Positions 35,424 to 44,043 of a DNA stretch of 64,000 nucleotides are shown one piece after another. Source of the DNA: UBA6059 sp040222235 (GTDB lineage Bacteria > Bacteroidota > Bacteroidia > Cytophagales > Cyclobacteriaceae). Positions within the stretch are counted from its first letter, which is position 1. Each line of letters opens with the position of its first letter. A program made the translations under genes and the position numbers. The stretch is from contig JAVKDO010000110.1 of assembly GCA_040222235.1 (NCBI GenBank), positions 1 through 64,000 on the forward strand. The letters are read 5' to 3'. Under the pieces are notes generated by a model that was not told where the DNA came from, did not search any database, and saw only the letters and a program-made list of their open reading frames with translations.

Positions 35424-37082
35424 ATGAAACTTCCCATAATACTAATACTCGATGATGATCCCCAGGTACTGCGCGCGATAGAGCGTGATGTGCGTAAAGA
35501 GTTCAGGAAACAATACCGCGTCCTGAGCACAACTGTGGCTAGCGAAGCACTCGCAACTATAGCTGATCTTAAGCTGAAGAATGAGGTGGTCGCGATGTTC
35601 CTGTCTGATCAGCGCATGCCCGAGATGCTAGGGGTAGAGTTTCTCGAAAAGGCACGTCAGGTCTATCCAGCAGCGAAGCGGATACTACTAACCGCTTATT
35701 CGGATACGGAAGCCGCAATCAAGGCGATCAATGACGTGCAATTGGACTACTATCTACTGAAGCCATGGGATCCACCAAGCGAAAAGCTCTATCCAGTGCT
35801 TTATGACCAACTCGATGAATGGCAAAAGCAGTTTGTACCAGAGTTTGAGGGGATTAAAGTCGTGGGTTATCAGTACTCTTCGTTTTCCCATAAAATCAAA
35901 GATTTCCTATCGGGCAATCTCATTCCCTACCAATGGCTTGATGTCACGAGAAGTACTAAAGCCAATGAGCTAGTCGGGCTCGCCAAGCTCACCGCAGCAG
36001 AACTACCCGCGGTATTCTTTGAGGATGGCAGTCAGCTAGCAAGACCCAGCCTAGCGGAAATAGCAGAAAAAATAGGTCTGCAATCAAAGGCCACTGAAAA
36101 GCTCTATGATGTCGCAATCATTGGGGCGGGCCCGGCAGGTTTGGCAGCCGGAGTATACGGGGGATCTGAGGGGTTGAAAACTCTGCTCATAGAGAAGCGG
36201 GCTCCAGGCGGGCAGGCGGGGACAAGCAGCCGAATCGAGAATTATTTGGGCTTCCCAAAAGGGCTAAGTGGTGCGGAGCTATCTCATCGTGCGATCACTC
36301 AAGCGACCCGATTTGGGGTAGAGCTGTTATCTCCACAGGAGGTTGCTGAGATTAATATAGAGGGCAACTACAAAAAAATCAAACTCGTCGATGGCAGTGA
36401 GGTCAACTGTCGGGCAGTGGTGATCACCAGTGGCGTAGATTATCGTAAGCATCCGGCTGAGGGTATAGACGACTTCAGCGGTGCAGGCATCTACTATGGT
36501 GCGGCCATGAGCGAGTCGACAGCCTGCCAGGACCAGGATGTTTATATCATTGGTGGGGGAAATTCAGCAGGTCAGGCAGCCATGTACCTTTCGAAATTTG
36601 CCTGTAAGGTGCACATTGCCATCAGGAAGCCTGACCTGAGCGCTAGCATGTCGCAGTATCTGATAGATCAGATCGCCGGTACAGAAAACATCGAAGTGCT
36701 GGGCAAGACTAACGTGATTGCGGTAGCGGGAGATGGACACCTGGAGAAAGTGACGCTCGAGGATACCGACTCAAAGGAGCAACGAGAGGTAGGTGCGGCT
36801 GCAATGTTCATTTTCATTGGCGCTAGGCCGTACACGGATTGGATCACTGGTATCATCAAAGATGAAAAAGGCTTTATCGAAACGGGTCAGGCACTTCACA
36901 AGTATGATGCATATCAAAAGACGTGGAAAGTGTCCAGGGAACCGTTCCTGCTGGAAACCAGCATTCCTGGTATTTTTGCAGCTGGAGATGTTCGTGCTGG
37001 CGCAATGAATCGAGTGGCCTCAGCGGTAGGTGAAGGGGCTATGGCAATTAAGTTCGTACACGAGTATCTTACTGAGGTGTAG
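35424..37082 (+). CDS. Response-regulator receiver fused to a thioredoxin-reductase-like flavoprotein
   Basis: A 552-residue fusion. Residues 1-130 are a receiver domain (acidic D10-D12, phospho-acceptor D62 in FLSDQRMPE, K113 in LLKPWD). Residues ~145-215 look like a glutaredoxin/thioredoxin-type domain. Residues ~225-552 are a FAD/NAD(P) oxidoreductase of the thioredoxin-reductase group (GAGPAGLAAGVYG, GGQAGTSSRIENYLGF, YIIGGGNSAGQAA, IPGIFAAGDVRAG). The redox CxxC motif of true reductases is replaced by STACQDQ with a single Cys. Such fusions are known in databases; their output is unclear, but redox sensing linked to phosphorylation is a fair inference. The upstream kinase is the probable partner. 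Confidence 0.88.
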   Translation: MKLPIILILDDDPQVLRAIERDVRKEFRKQYRVLSTTVASEALATIADLKLKNEVVAMFLSDQRMPEMLGVEFLEKARQVYPAAKRILLTAYSDTEAAIKAINDVQLDYYLLKPWDPPSEKLYPVLYDQLDEWQKQFVPEFEGIKVVGYQYSSFSHKIKDFLSGNLIPYQWLDVTRSTKANELVGLAKLTAAELPAVFFEDGSQLARPSLAEIAEKIGLQSKATEKLYDVAIIGAGPAGLAAGVYGGSEGLKTLLIEKRAPGGQAGTSSRIENYLGFPKGLSGAELSHRAITQATRFGVELLSPQEVAEINIEGNYKKIKLVDGSEVNCRAVVITSGVDYRKHPAEGIDDFSGAGIYYGAAMSESTACQDQDVYIIGGGNSAGQAAMYLSKFACKVHIAIRKPDLSASMSQYLIDQIAGTENIEVLGKTNVIAVAGDGHLEKVTLEDTDSKEQREVGAAAMFIFIGARPYTDWITGIIKDEKGFIETGQALHKYDAYQKTWKVSREPFLLETSIPGIFAAGDVRAGAMNRVASAVGEGAMAIKFVHEYLTEV

Positions 37083-37137
37083 AAACAGTTATTTGTTATT
37101 TTATTTTTCTAATATTTTTTGGTACTTTGCCAATATA

Positions 37138-37494
37138 GTGAAGAAGTTTACAGCCATAGCCATTGATGATGACAAGGTCTTTCTGACCATTCTACAAAAG
37201 CTCGTGAACAGTATCCGTTTTGTGGAATTGGTGGAAACACATACCAATCCTGTATCCGGCGCTTTGGCTGTGGTCAATCTTGAGCCTGACTTTCTTTTCC
37301 TGGATGTAGAGATGCCCTATGTGGATGGTTTCGAGACTATTGAGATGCTCAAGCACCGCCCCAAAACCATCGTCATCAGTTCGCATGAATCCTCTCATGA
37401 GTCCGTTCAGATGATCAAACCAGACGCCTTCATATCCAAGCCTATTCACAAGGAAGAACTTGAGGAAATCCTTCTCAGACTGTCGGAAGAGTAA
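37138..37494 (+). CDS. Single-domain response regulator
   Basis: A 118-residue receiver domain only: acidic pocket IAIDDDK, phospho-acceptor in FLFLDVEMPYVDGFE, Lys in ISKPIHKEE. There is no output domain. A longer frame opens upstream, but its first part would overlap the flavoprotein gene and lacks receiver features; I chose GTG 37138, where homology starts. It may relay phosphate in the kinase system just upstream. Confidence 0.8.
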   Translation: MKKFTAIAIDDDKVFLTILQKLVNSIRFVELVETHTNPVSGALAVVNLEPDFLFLDVEMPYVDGFETIEMLKHRPKTIVISSHESSHESVQMIKPDAFISKPIHKEELEEILLRLSEE

Positions 37495-37563
37495 ACCACC
37501 TTCGATGTAAATTCAGTTGGTGGTCAGCTGATCCATCACGATCTTCTTCAAAAATCCAACCTT

Positions 37564-40161
37564 ATGAAGAAGCTCCCACTCATCCTGCTGATCCTACTTC
37601 CGTGGCTCGCACAAGCGCAATTACTCAACCCTGAGGCATTCAACGGCTATGCCGGAGGGACTACCTATACTGTCACTGGCAACCACTACCAGTACTATCG
37701 ACATCTCGCAGAAAGTGATCGCGTCTTGCACAACAATTATGGCAAGAGTATCCAAAACAGGGATCTGATTCAGTTGATCATCAGTAGTGAGGAGAATCTG
37801 GCTAACATCGAAAAAATCAAGGCTGATAATCGAACGCTCACACGACTTGAAGGTGCCCTTTCGGATACGGAGAAGCAGCGTATCTTATCAGAAAACCCTT
37901 CAATCCTCTACATCTTCATCGTAGATACTGACGAGGAAGCGGGTGTAGAGGTGCTCTCTGAGGTGGCTTATGATCTTGCAACACGAGAGGACGCTACCGC
38001 CAAAAGCATTCGTGACAATCTGGTCGTAATCATCTCTCCATTAACTAATCCAGACGCTCATGCCCGGTACGTCACCTGGCAAGGACTCTACAACGTACCG
38101 GGAGCATCAGTTGATCCCAATGCTGTCGAGAATAGAGCACACTGGGGTATGAATACCGATGGAAATGCGATCGGCCTGGATGTCAATAGGGATTTTAGCT
38201 TCTTTGCGACACCAGAGATGTCAGGGCTAGGAGAGCAGATCATGGAGTGGCGACCCAATCTCGTGCTTGATGTACACAGTGGCCCTACGACTCACTTTAT
38301 TCCACCTTTTTCTCCCCCCTACCACAAGCTCTGGCCAGAAAAGTCATATAACTGGTGGGTGGAGGTAGCAGAAGAAACCGGTGAAAGATTTGGTGAAAAG
38401 GGCTGGTCGCTCTTTAGTCGCAATCAATTTGATGGGGTGAGCCATGTCGGCTTTGGTCTTTCCTGGGCGATGCTCGGCCCAAGTTTGAGTTCATTTCTCT
38501 TTGAGACTTTTGGTGGTCGACCAGGCCGTACCACTGCATTTGTCCGCACGGACGGCACATTGGCAACTATGCGCATGGCGATGGACAGGCACGCAGAGGG
38601 AGCTTGGACGTTGATGGAGGTAGCTGCTAGGGAAAAAGAAAGGCTTATGGAAGACACCTATCAGGCGCAGCTCAAGGGCCTAATGGATGCTCGAAACAGT
38701 GCCCTCAAACACATCATCATCCCTGCAGAGCAAGATCCATCTAGGGTGAATCGGATGATCGAGCGACTCAAAATCCAAGATATTGAAGTCAAACAAGCTC
38801 AGGCTGACTTTACAGCAGTGTCCACCAGCTACGATCGCTCCTCGACCAACATAAAAAAGTCTTACAAGACAGGAGACTATATCATTGATCTGGATCAACC
38901 GCAGGCTCGTTTAGTAAGGTCATTTTTTGATCCCAGCATCGATGACGACAACCCGGAGACTTGGGTGCCTGCCGGAAGAAATATGCCTTTCTACGATGTG
39001 ACCTGGAACACCTATCCACTCATTTTCGGCGTAGAAGCATATCATACCGGTAGCGCTCTTAGTGTTAACACAGATGTCGCTACTATGATAGAAGCACAGT
39101 CGTCCATGCCAGCCAAGTCGTATGCCTACTTCTTGACTCCTGACCAGGAATCCAGTTACAAACTTGTGATGAAAATGTCCCAGGAAGGCTACAAATGGAG
39201 AGTCTTCAAGAGCTGGTTTCAAATAGGAGATCAGACTTACCCTAAAGGCACTTTCGCGGCATTGTCACTGCGAAACCCTGAGCATTTCTATGAGCGATTA
39301 GTCGAGCTCTCCAAAGAGTATAAGGTAGAAGTTAATACTGCCAAAAACCCATTTACAGATGGCGGAGTGACCTTTGGCGATGATGTCAGGCTCGCGCCAA
39401 TCAAGCAGCCCAAAGTCGCGGTACTGGCTGACTGGCCAGTCATGCAGGATCATTACTATGGTGGCATCAGGAGTGTGCTGGAGCGTGACTATGACTTCAC
39501 CTTCTCGCCGGTGATGCTCCCCACCCTCAATGGCGGTGACCTATCGCAATATACTACTATCGTACTCCCCAATGCAGGGCTTGATATTCGTGGAGGTCCA
39601 GGTTTTAGCAAAGGGTATAAGGGCACACTGAAGCTCGACAATCTGAGAGACTATGTTCTGAACGGAGGAACATTGATCGCGTCACATGCCGCCGGAGAAG
39701 TCATTGCCAATGATGAAGTACTCGGAGCTGGAGTGACGTTCGAAGGGTTTGCTGAGTACTCCAACGGTACGATCCTCCAGGGCGCATTCACCAACACCGA
39801 GGCAATACCCACTGAGCGCGTCGCATGGCAGCCAGGTATGAATGAAATGGGACAGTCTATTCTGGCTACAGGCTATAGCGCCAAGACGATGGGACTACCT
39901 GCTGCCTACCCTATCGTGCTCACTGCTGAAAATAAGGATAATGTAGTCCTGTCCTACGGAGCTAGTAAGTCGGAGCTCCTGCTGGATGGGTTCATGCTAG
40001 ACGAAGACAAAGAAAAACTGGCTGGTGCGCCTTACATGCTTAGAACCAAAGTCGGCCAAGGTCATGTGGTCTACTTCGCCTCTGATCCTACCTTCCGAGG
40101 CTATTGGTACAGCATTCACAAACTTTTCTTGAATGCCATCCTGCTTGGCGATCATGAGTAG
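37564..40161 (+). CDS. M14-type carboxypeptidase-like secreted protein, altered zinc ligand
   Basis: An 865-residue protein with signal peptide MKKLPLILLILLPWLAQAQ. The M14 domain spans about 30-350. At the HxxE zinc site it reads VDTDEEAG (residues 120-127), so the His is Asp121; Glu is kept. The other ligand His238 (LVLDVHSGP) and the NRD segment (208-210) are present. The C-terminal ~500 residues contain beta-rich parts and a class I amidotransferase-like fold (HAAGEVIANDEVLGAG). Similar ~850-residue secreted M14 proteins are frequent in Bacteroidota. With the altered ligand, activity is uncertain; a sequence error is possible but the frame is intact. Confidence 0.8.
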   Translation: MKKLPLILLILLPWLAQAQLLNPEAFNGYAGGTTYTVTGNHYQYYRHLAESDRVLHNNYGKSIQNRDLIQLIISSEENLANIEKIKADNRTLTRLEGALSDTEKQRILSENPSILYIFIVDTDEEAGVEVLSEVAYDLATREDATAKSIRDNLVVIISPLTNPDAHARYVTWQGLYNVPGASVDPNAVENRAHWGMNTDGNAIGLDVNRDFSFFATPEMSGLGEQIMEWRPNLVLDVHSGPTTHFIPPFSPPYHKLWPEKSYNWWVEVAEETGERFGEKGWSLFSRNQFDGVSHVGFGLSWAMLGPSLSSFLFETFGGRPGRTTAFVRTDGTLATMRMAMDRHAEGAWTLMEVAAREKERLMEDTYQAQLKGLMDARNSALKHIIIPAEQDPSRVNRMIERLKIQDIEVKQAQADFTAVSTSYDRSSTNIKKSYKTGDYIIDLDQPQARLVRSFFDPSIDDDNPETWVPAGRNMPFYDVTWNTYPLIFGVEAYHTGSALSVNTDVATMIEAQSSMPAKSYAYFLTPDQESSYKLVMKMSQEGYKWRVFKSWFQIGDQTYPKGTFAALSLRNPEHFYERLVELSKEYKVEVNTAKNPFTDGGVTFGDDVRLAPIKQPKVAVLADWPVMQDHYYGGIRSVLERDYDFTFSPVMLPTLNGGDLSQYTTIVLPNAGLDIRGGPGFSKGYKGTLKLDNLRDYVLNGGTLIASHAAGEVIANDEVLGAGVTFEGFAEYSNGTILQGAFTNTEAIPTERVAWQPGMNEMGQSILATGYSAKTMGLPAAYPIVLTAENKDNVVLSYGASKSELLLDGFMLDEDKEKLAGAPYMLRTKVGQGHVVYFASDPTFRGYWYSIHKLFLNAILLGDHE

Positions 40162-40195
40162 TTGAATTTATCCGCTCGTAACGGTGTTTTGAAAT

Positions 40196-40366
40196 ATGGG
40201 CACTTGGATCTTCATACTATTTCTGATCCTACCGGGAATCATCAGTCTCGTACTAGCACGGTACTATCACCAGTCCTACTTTGAGTGGCTGATGTGGGTA
40301 TTGATCCTTGGGCCTTTGGCACTCCCCATCCAGTTGTGGAGAGGTCATAAGGGTAGTACTTCTTAA
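40196..40366 (+). CDS. Small two-helix membrane protein (56 aa)
   Basis: ATG at 40196, TAA at 40364-40366, read directly from the sequence. The product has two hydrophobic segments (WIFILFLILPGIISLVLA and MWVLILGPLALPIQLW) separated by the polar RYYHQSYFE, and a basic tail. It follows the M14 gene by 34 bp. No family recognised. Length, codon use and the clear TM pattern support it as real. Confidence 0.55.
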   Translation: MGTWIFILFLILPGIISLVLARYYHQSYFEWLMWVLILGPLALPIQLWRGHKGSTS

Positions 40367-40420
40367 ACCAATCTAATGTGCAGCTGCCTTGAAACAGTAG
40401 TTTTATACTGTAATACAGAT

Positions 40421-40443
40421 ATACTATATTCGTATTATAGTAT
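40421..40443 (+). promoter_or_regulatory. Putative HigA operator overlapping the higBA promoter
   Basis: Perfect inverted repeat ATACTATA-N7-TATAGTAT just before the higB ATG (40450). The sequence TATATTCG (40425-40432) inside it resembles the -7 box, with TTA 19 bp upstream. Autoregulation by HigA binding here is expected for the family. Confidence 0.55.
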
Positions 40444-40449
40444 ATAGTT

Positions 40450-40731
40450 ATGATACTAACCTATGCATGCAAGGATACCGAAAGAATTGGAAAAGGAGAA
40501 TCCACGAAAAAATGGAACAAACAGGTGCAAACGATAGCCATGAGGAAACTTGCCTATCTCAATGCAGCAGTCAGTTTAAGGGATTTACAGATCCCTCCTT
40601 CGAATAGGCTTCACCAACTACAGGGTGATCTTAAAGGCTATTATTCGATTAGTATCAACATGCAATGGAGAATCATTTTTCTGTGGGATAATGGAAATGC
40701 ATTCGAAGTAAAAATCGTAGACTACCACTAA
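40450..40731 (+). CDS. higB: HigB-type toxin (type II toxin-antitoxin)
   Basis: A 93-residue RelE-superfamily protein of the HigB/'killer' type. It ends with LHQLQGDLKGYYSISINMQWRIIFLWDNGNAFEVKIVDYH, in which QLxGDLKGYYSIxI and QWRIIF are the family core. Such toxins cut mRNA at the ribosome. As usual for the HigBA type, the toxin gene precedes the antitoxin gene (10-bp gap). An operator-like inverted repeat lies directly upstream. Confidence 0.92.
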   Translation: MILTYACKDTERIGKGESTKKWNKQVQTIAMRKLAYLNAAVSLRDLQIPPSNRLHQLQGDLKGYYSISINMQWRIIFLWDNGNAFEVKIVDYH

Positions 40732-40741
40732 TGGAGAAGAT

Positions 40742-41038
40742 ATGAATGAATTAATTAACATTCACCCAGGTACCATATTACAAAAGGACTTTCTCGAGCC
40801 CATGGGTATCACTGCCTATCGATTGGCCAAGTCAATAGGGGTGCAACAGACGAGAATCAGTCAGATCATCAAAGGAAATACTAGCATCACCGCAGATATG
40901 GCAACCAGACTAGGCAAGTATTTTGGGACTTCAGCGGAGGTGTGGATGAACCTCCAGTCTCAATATGACATTCGTAAAACACAACTGAAGAACAAAGAGG
41001 TGTTAGACCAAATTACGCCTATGGAATCCGCTATATAG
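40742..41038 (+). CDS. higA: HigA-type antitoxin
   Basis: A 98-residue XRE-family protein: HPGTILQKDFLEPMGITAYRLAKSIGVQQTRISQIIKGNTSIT is the HigA helix-turn-helix, and RLGKYFGTSAEVWMNLQSQYDI the hallmark second half. It neutralises HigB and represses the operon. It is followed by an 82-bp gap and then by the convergent DinB-family gene. Confidence 0.93.
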   Translation: MNELINIHPGTILQKDFLEPMGITAYRLAKSIGVQQTRISQIIKGNTSITADMATRLGKYFGTSAEVWMNLQSQYDIRKTQLKNKEVLDQITPMESAI

Positions 41039-41120
41039 TGGTGGTTTCATTCGTCACTATCAGCATGGAATTCGAATTGAAGAATGTCTCATCAAGACGA
41101 GACTCGAACCTATCGGTTAA

Positions 41121-41576
41121 CTAGAGCAACTTCTTCATTGCCATCATATACCCAAGGTGCAGTGCCTCATGGCTGTTATTGAACTGCATAGCATCAGTCG
41201 TGCTCCGCAGCGTAACACCAAAGCTCGTTGGGTATTCTTTGTACTCACCAAATTTACCTTCGCCCCAATCAGCGGCCGTTTGATCGACCAAAGTAAGAAG
41301 CTGTTCTTTAATGGCAGTGATCTCCTCTTCTGAGATAGGTGCCTCAGGCTTGGTTCCCTTCCTATACCGATCAATCAATTCGTCAGACAGGTAGCCAGGC
41401 AAGCCCGAAAGCCGATAGACCAAAAGCTGCTGCGTAACAAGCACATGACCTAGGTTCCAAGCAAGGTTATTGCCATACCCTACCGGAATATGGTTGAGTT
41501 GCTCAGTTGAAAAGGCCTCAACAAGGCGGATAATATTGTCGCGCGTCACGCGCTGTGTTTCAAAAATCTGTTCCAT
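41121..41576 (-). CDS. DinB-family protein
   Basis: A 151-residue protein of the DinB/YfiT four-helix superfamily. It has ITREN...LVEAFSTEQLNHIP near the start, NLAWNLGHVLVTQQLL (first metal His) and NNSHEALHLGYMMAMKKLL (second His pair) at the end. These proteins are small metal-binding enzymes, some of them thiol-dependent transferases; the reaction here is unknown. It lies 69 bp downstream of the M24 gene on the same strand. Confidence 0.85.
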   Translation of the reverse strand: MEQIFETQRVTRDNIIRLVEAFSTEQLNHIPVGYGNNLAWNLGHVLVTQQLLVYRLSGLPGYLSDELIDRYRKGTKPEAPISEEEITAIKEQLLTLVDQTAADWGEGKFGEYKEYPTSFGVTLRSTTDAMQFNNSHEALHLGYMMAMKKLL

Positions 41577-41645
41577 AGGGCACTAAAATTAGCAAAGCTG
41601 CTCCTATTCGTGGGCAGCTCTGCTTCATCTATTTCTAATCTCTAA

Positions 41646-43010
41646 TCAATTACCCAGATGGCTATTTCTTCTTGGGATAAGGATCCACTCCTTAGCCCGG
41701 CCATCGATGAATCGTATGCCGCCTGGCGTAAAGATTGCCTCCTCTTCAAGTGCAATTCTGACCTTCTGATCACCCCATTGTGAGATAGGCACCTTGGCAT
41801 TGAGCTCAATAGAGTAAGCAGTATTGGGTCGAAGTGGCCACTCAGCGGCTCCCTTGATAAACTCCTGCTTTTCCGATAGGCCGATCGTAGGGCCAGCGCC
41901 ATGACCGTGATATCCAATGGGATGTGTATAAATGGTACCATCGATACCTTCTTTCTTCATTTGGTCGAGCGCTCCGAGCAGGATATCATTGCCACTCCTA
42001 CCTTCTGCATAGTTCTCCAGTAGGATATCCTGGAGTCGATTGCCGGTAGCCAATGCTTTCTTGAAGTGGTCCGGCACATCCGTCTCACCAGGGCGAAGCA
42101 CATAGGCGTTCTCCTGAGTGTCAGTATTCAGTCTCAAATAGGTAATGCCAAAGTCGCACCAGAGCAAGTCGCCATATTGGATAACTTCCTCGTCATTGCG
42201 GTAGCTGATGATCTCATTCTTATCTTCATCGTACCGCTGAATCGTCACAGATGGGAAGAACCAATCCGTCAACTTGAATTCTCTTACACGCTCGCGCATC
42301 CACCAGCGCACATCTGTTACGGTAGTGACACCAGGGGTAATTACTTTTTGCGAAAAAGCTTCTGCTATGATCGTATGCGCCACATTACAGGTCTGCTCGT
42401 AAAGATCGATTTCTCGCTCAGTGCGTGTCTCCAGCCACCTGACTGCAACGCCTCCGCCCTCGTGAATCCTGTCAGCATACTTCTTAGGCAACTTGCTCAT
42501 CATGCCTCTGTAGTCCGTAGTTGCCAAACCGTCTGCATGCTTGAAGTTTTCAGATATGTTGACCGCTATCTTCTTAGGGTCTTTTGAGGAGATTAGGTCC
42601 GCTAACGCCTGCCACTGATCCTCCTCATACCACTTGGCTGGACTCTCCTTTGGTGTCCATGCCTTGGTATAGCCTGGGATACCGTGCTTTTGTACGTAGT
42701 ACCGCTCCACCGGAGCTCCTGGCTTAGACTGATAAAACACCAAGATCGTCCTACGACGGGCATTGATCCACCATGAAGGCTTTAGCGACCAAAAGACTGG
42801 GTCTTCATTGTACTCACGCGTGATTACAAGCCACATATCCGCACCCTCCTCCTCCATAAGACCAGGAAGTAGGTTGGTCAGACGATCTTCAAGAATCTCG
42901 TCCATGACTGCTCCACGCTCTCTAAGCGAAAGGAGGTTGGGCATTACTTGTTGGCCAAAGATGGGACTGATACCCACCAGTATAAGGAGAATTATGAGCC
43001 TGATTTTCAT
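41646..43010 (-). CDS. M24-family (Xaa-Pro dipeptidase-like) secreted metallopeptidase
   Basis: A 454-residue protein with signal peptide MKIRLIILLILVGISPIFG, which argues for this start rather than the in-frame one 42 bp upstream. The pita-bread domain shows two Asp ligands (LLWCDFGITY and LNTDTQE), His in GYHGHGAGPTIGL and Glu in IELNAKVP and ALEEEAIF, so all five metal ligands are present. It probably cuts Xaa-Pro or other peptides outside the cytoplasm. Together with DPP IV, M14 and M20 genes nearby it gives the region a peptide-degrading character. Confidence 0.88.
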   Translation of the reverse strand: MKIRLIILLILVGISPIFGQQVMPNLLSLRERGAVMDEILEDRLTNLLPGLMEEEGADMWLVITREYNEDPVFWSLKPSWWINARRRTILVFYQSKPGAPVERYYVQKHGIPGYTKAWTPKESPAKWYEEDQWQALADLISSKDPKKIAVNISENFKHADGLATTDYRGMMSKLPKKYADRIHEGGGVAVRWLETRTEREIDLYEQTCNVAHTIIAEAFSQKVITPGVTTVTDVRWWMRERVREFKLTDWFFPSVTIQRYDEDKNEIISYRNDEEVIQYGDLLWCDFGITYLRLNTDTQENAYVLRPGETDVPDHFKKALATGNRLQDILLENYAEGRSGNDILLGALDQMKKEGIDGTIYTHPIGYHGHGAGPTIGLSEKQEFIKGAAEWPLRPNTAYSIELNAKVPISQWGDQKVRIALEEEAIFTPGGIRFIDGRAKEWILIPRRNSHLGN

Positions 43011-43092
43011 ATTTTTTATTTGAAAGCTAGCCAAGGATTCTCCCTTCCTCAAGTGCTTTTACATCAGAGGAAACTTTGCTGAACAAGCCAAT

Positions 43093-43926
43093 CTACTGGT
43101 GGATGGCCAGCAGGGGTACCTTGAGCTGCATGGCGATTTTTTTGGTCATACTACCGTGAAATATGCGCTCCAACAGTCCGTGTTGATGCGGCATCATTAC
43201 CAACATATCCAGACCTTGCTCTTCTACAAACTGAATGATCCCTTGTTCGATCTTGTCCACAGCCACCTGATGAAATTCAAACTTGGATTGACCGATGACC
43301 TTCTTCAATATTTTAGCAGTACGGCTTTTGTCAAACGCCATGGCCTCATCACTATGGTGTACATTGAATACGACCAGCTCAGCAGTCAATGTCTCCATCA
43401 GGTGTTTTACTATTTCAAGCTTCTTCGGCATTGTGACCTTATGAAAGTCGGCAGCATAACCAATACGGGTGACATTGAGGTGCGAGATGTTTTCAGGTAT
43501 GACCAGGACAGGCAGTCTACAGGAAGAAATTACCTCGCTAGAGATACTCCCTAGCCATCGCTCCAGACGATCATGAGACCCTTTGGTACCCATAATAACC
43601 ATGTCTATCTTTTTACTCTCGATCTCCTCCTGAATTGCGACAGTCACTTGACCCACGACATCCTTGACGTGATAGTTGACCACCTTCAGGCCTGGTATTT
43701 CATCTTCTAGTGCTTCGAAGGATTGATGAACCTCATCATGGCTCTCCTCCAGCATCGGCTCGATGATCACATGGCTGCCAATATCAGGATGAGGCGCGGG
43801 CATGGCAATGACATTAAGCAGATGCAAATGTGCCTCCCAGCGCGCAGCAAGCTCTACGGCTACTTTCACTGCATTTTTAGAGCAGGGTGAGAAATCTATG
43901 GGGATGAGTATGTTCTGAACGTCCAT
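43093..43926 (-). CDS. Universal stress protein, two UspA domains
   Basis: A 277-residue protein with tandem Usp domains (about 1-148 and 150-277). The first begins QNILIPIDFSPCSKNAVKVA and has an intact ATP-binding G-x2-G-x9-G-S motif (GTKGSHDRLERWLGS). The second has lost the first glycines. It binds nucleotide and responds to stress in other bacteria. It is divergent from the cyclase gene (117-bp gap). Confidence 0.9.
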   Translation of the reverse strand: MDVQNILIPIDFSPCSKNAVKVAVELAARWEAHLHLLNVIAMPAPHPDIGSHVIIEPMLEESHDEVHQSFEALEDEIPGLKVVNYHVKDVVGQVTVAIQEEIESKKIDMVIMGTKGSHDRLERWLGSISSEVISSCRLPVLVIPENISHLNVTRIGYAADFHKVTMPKKLEIVKHLMETLTAELVVFNVHHSDEAMAFDKSRTAKILKKVIGQSKFEFHQVAVDKIEQGIIQFVEEQGLDMLVMMPHQHGLLERIFHGSMTKKIAMQLKVPLLAIHQ

Positions 43927-44043
43927 GATCTTGCCGTTTGATTGAAGTCGTCAAAGTAGACAGTCCGGTGATAGGTTAGAATGATCATAGCAAGTCGATG
44001 AGGTGACAATTGTCAGTTCGGATAATTGTACACATATTCGTAA

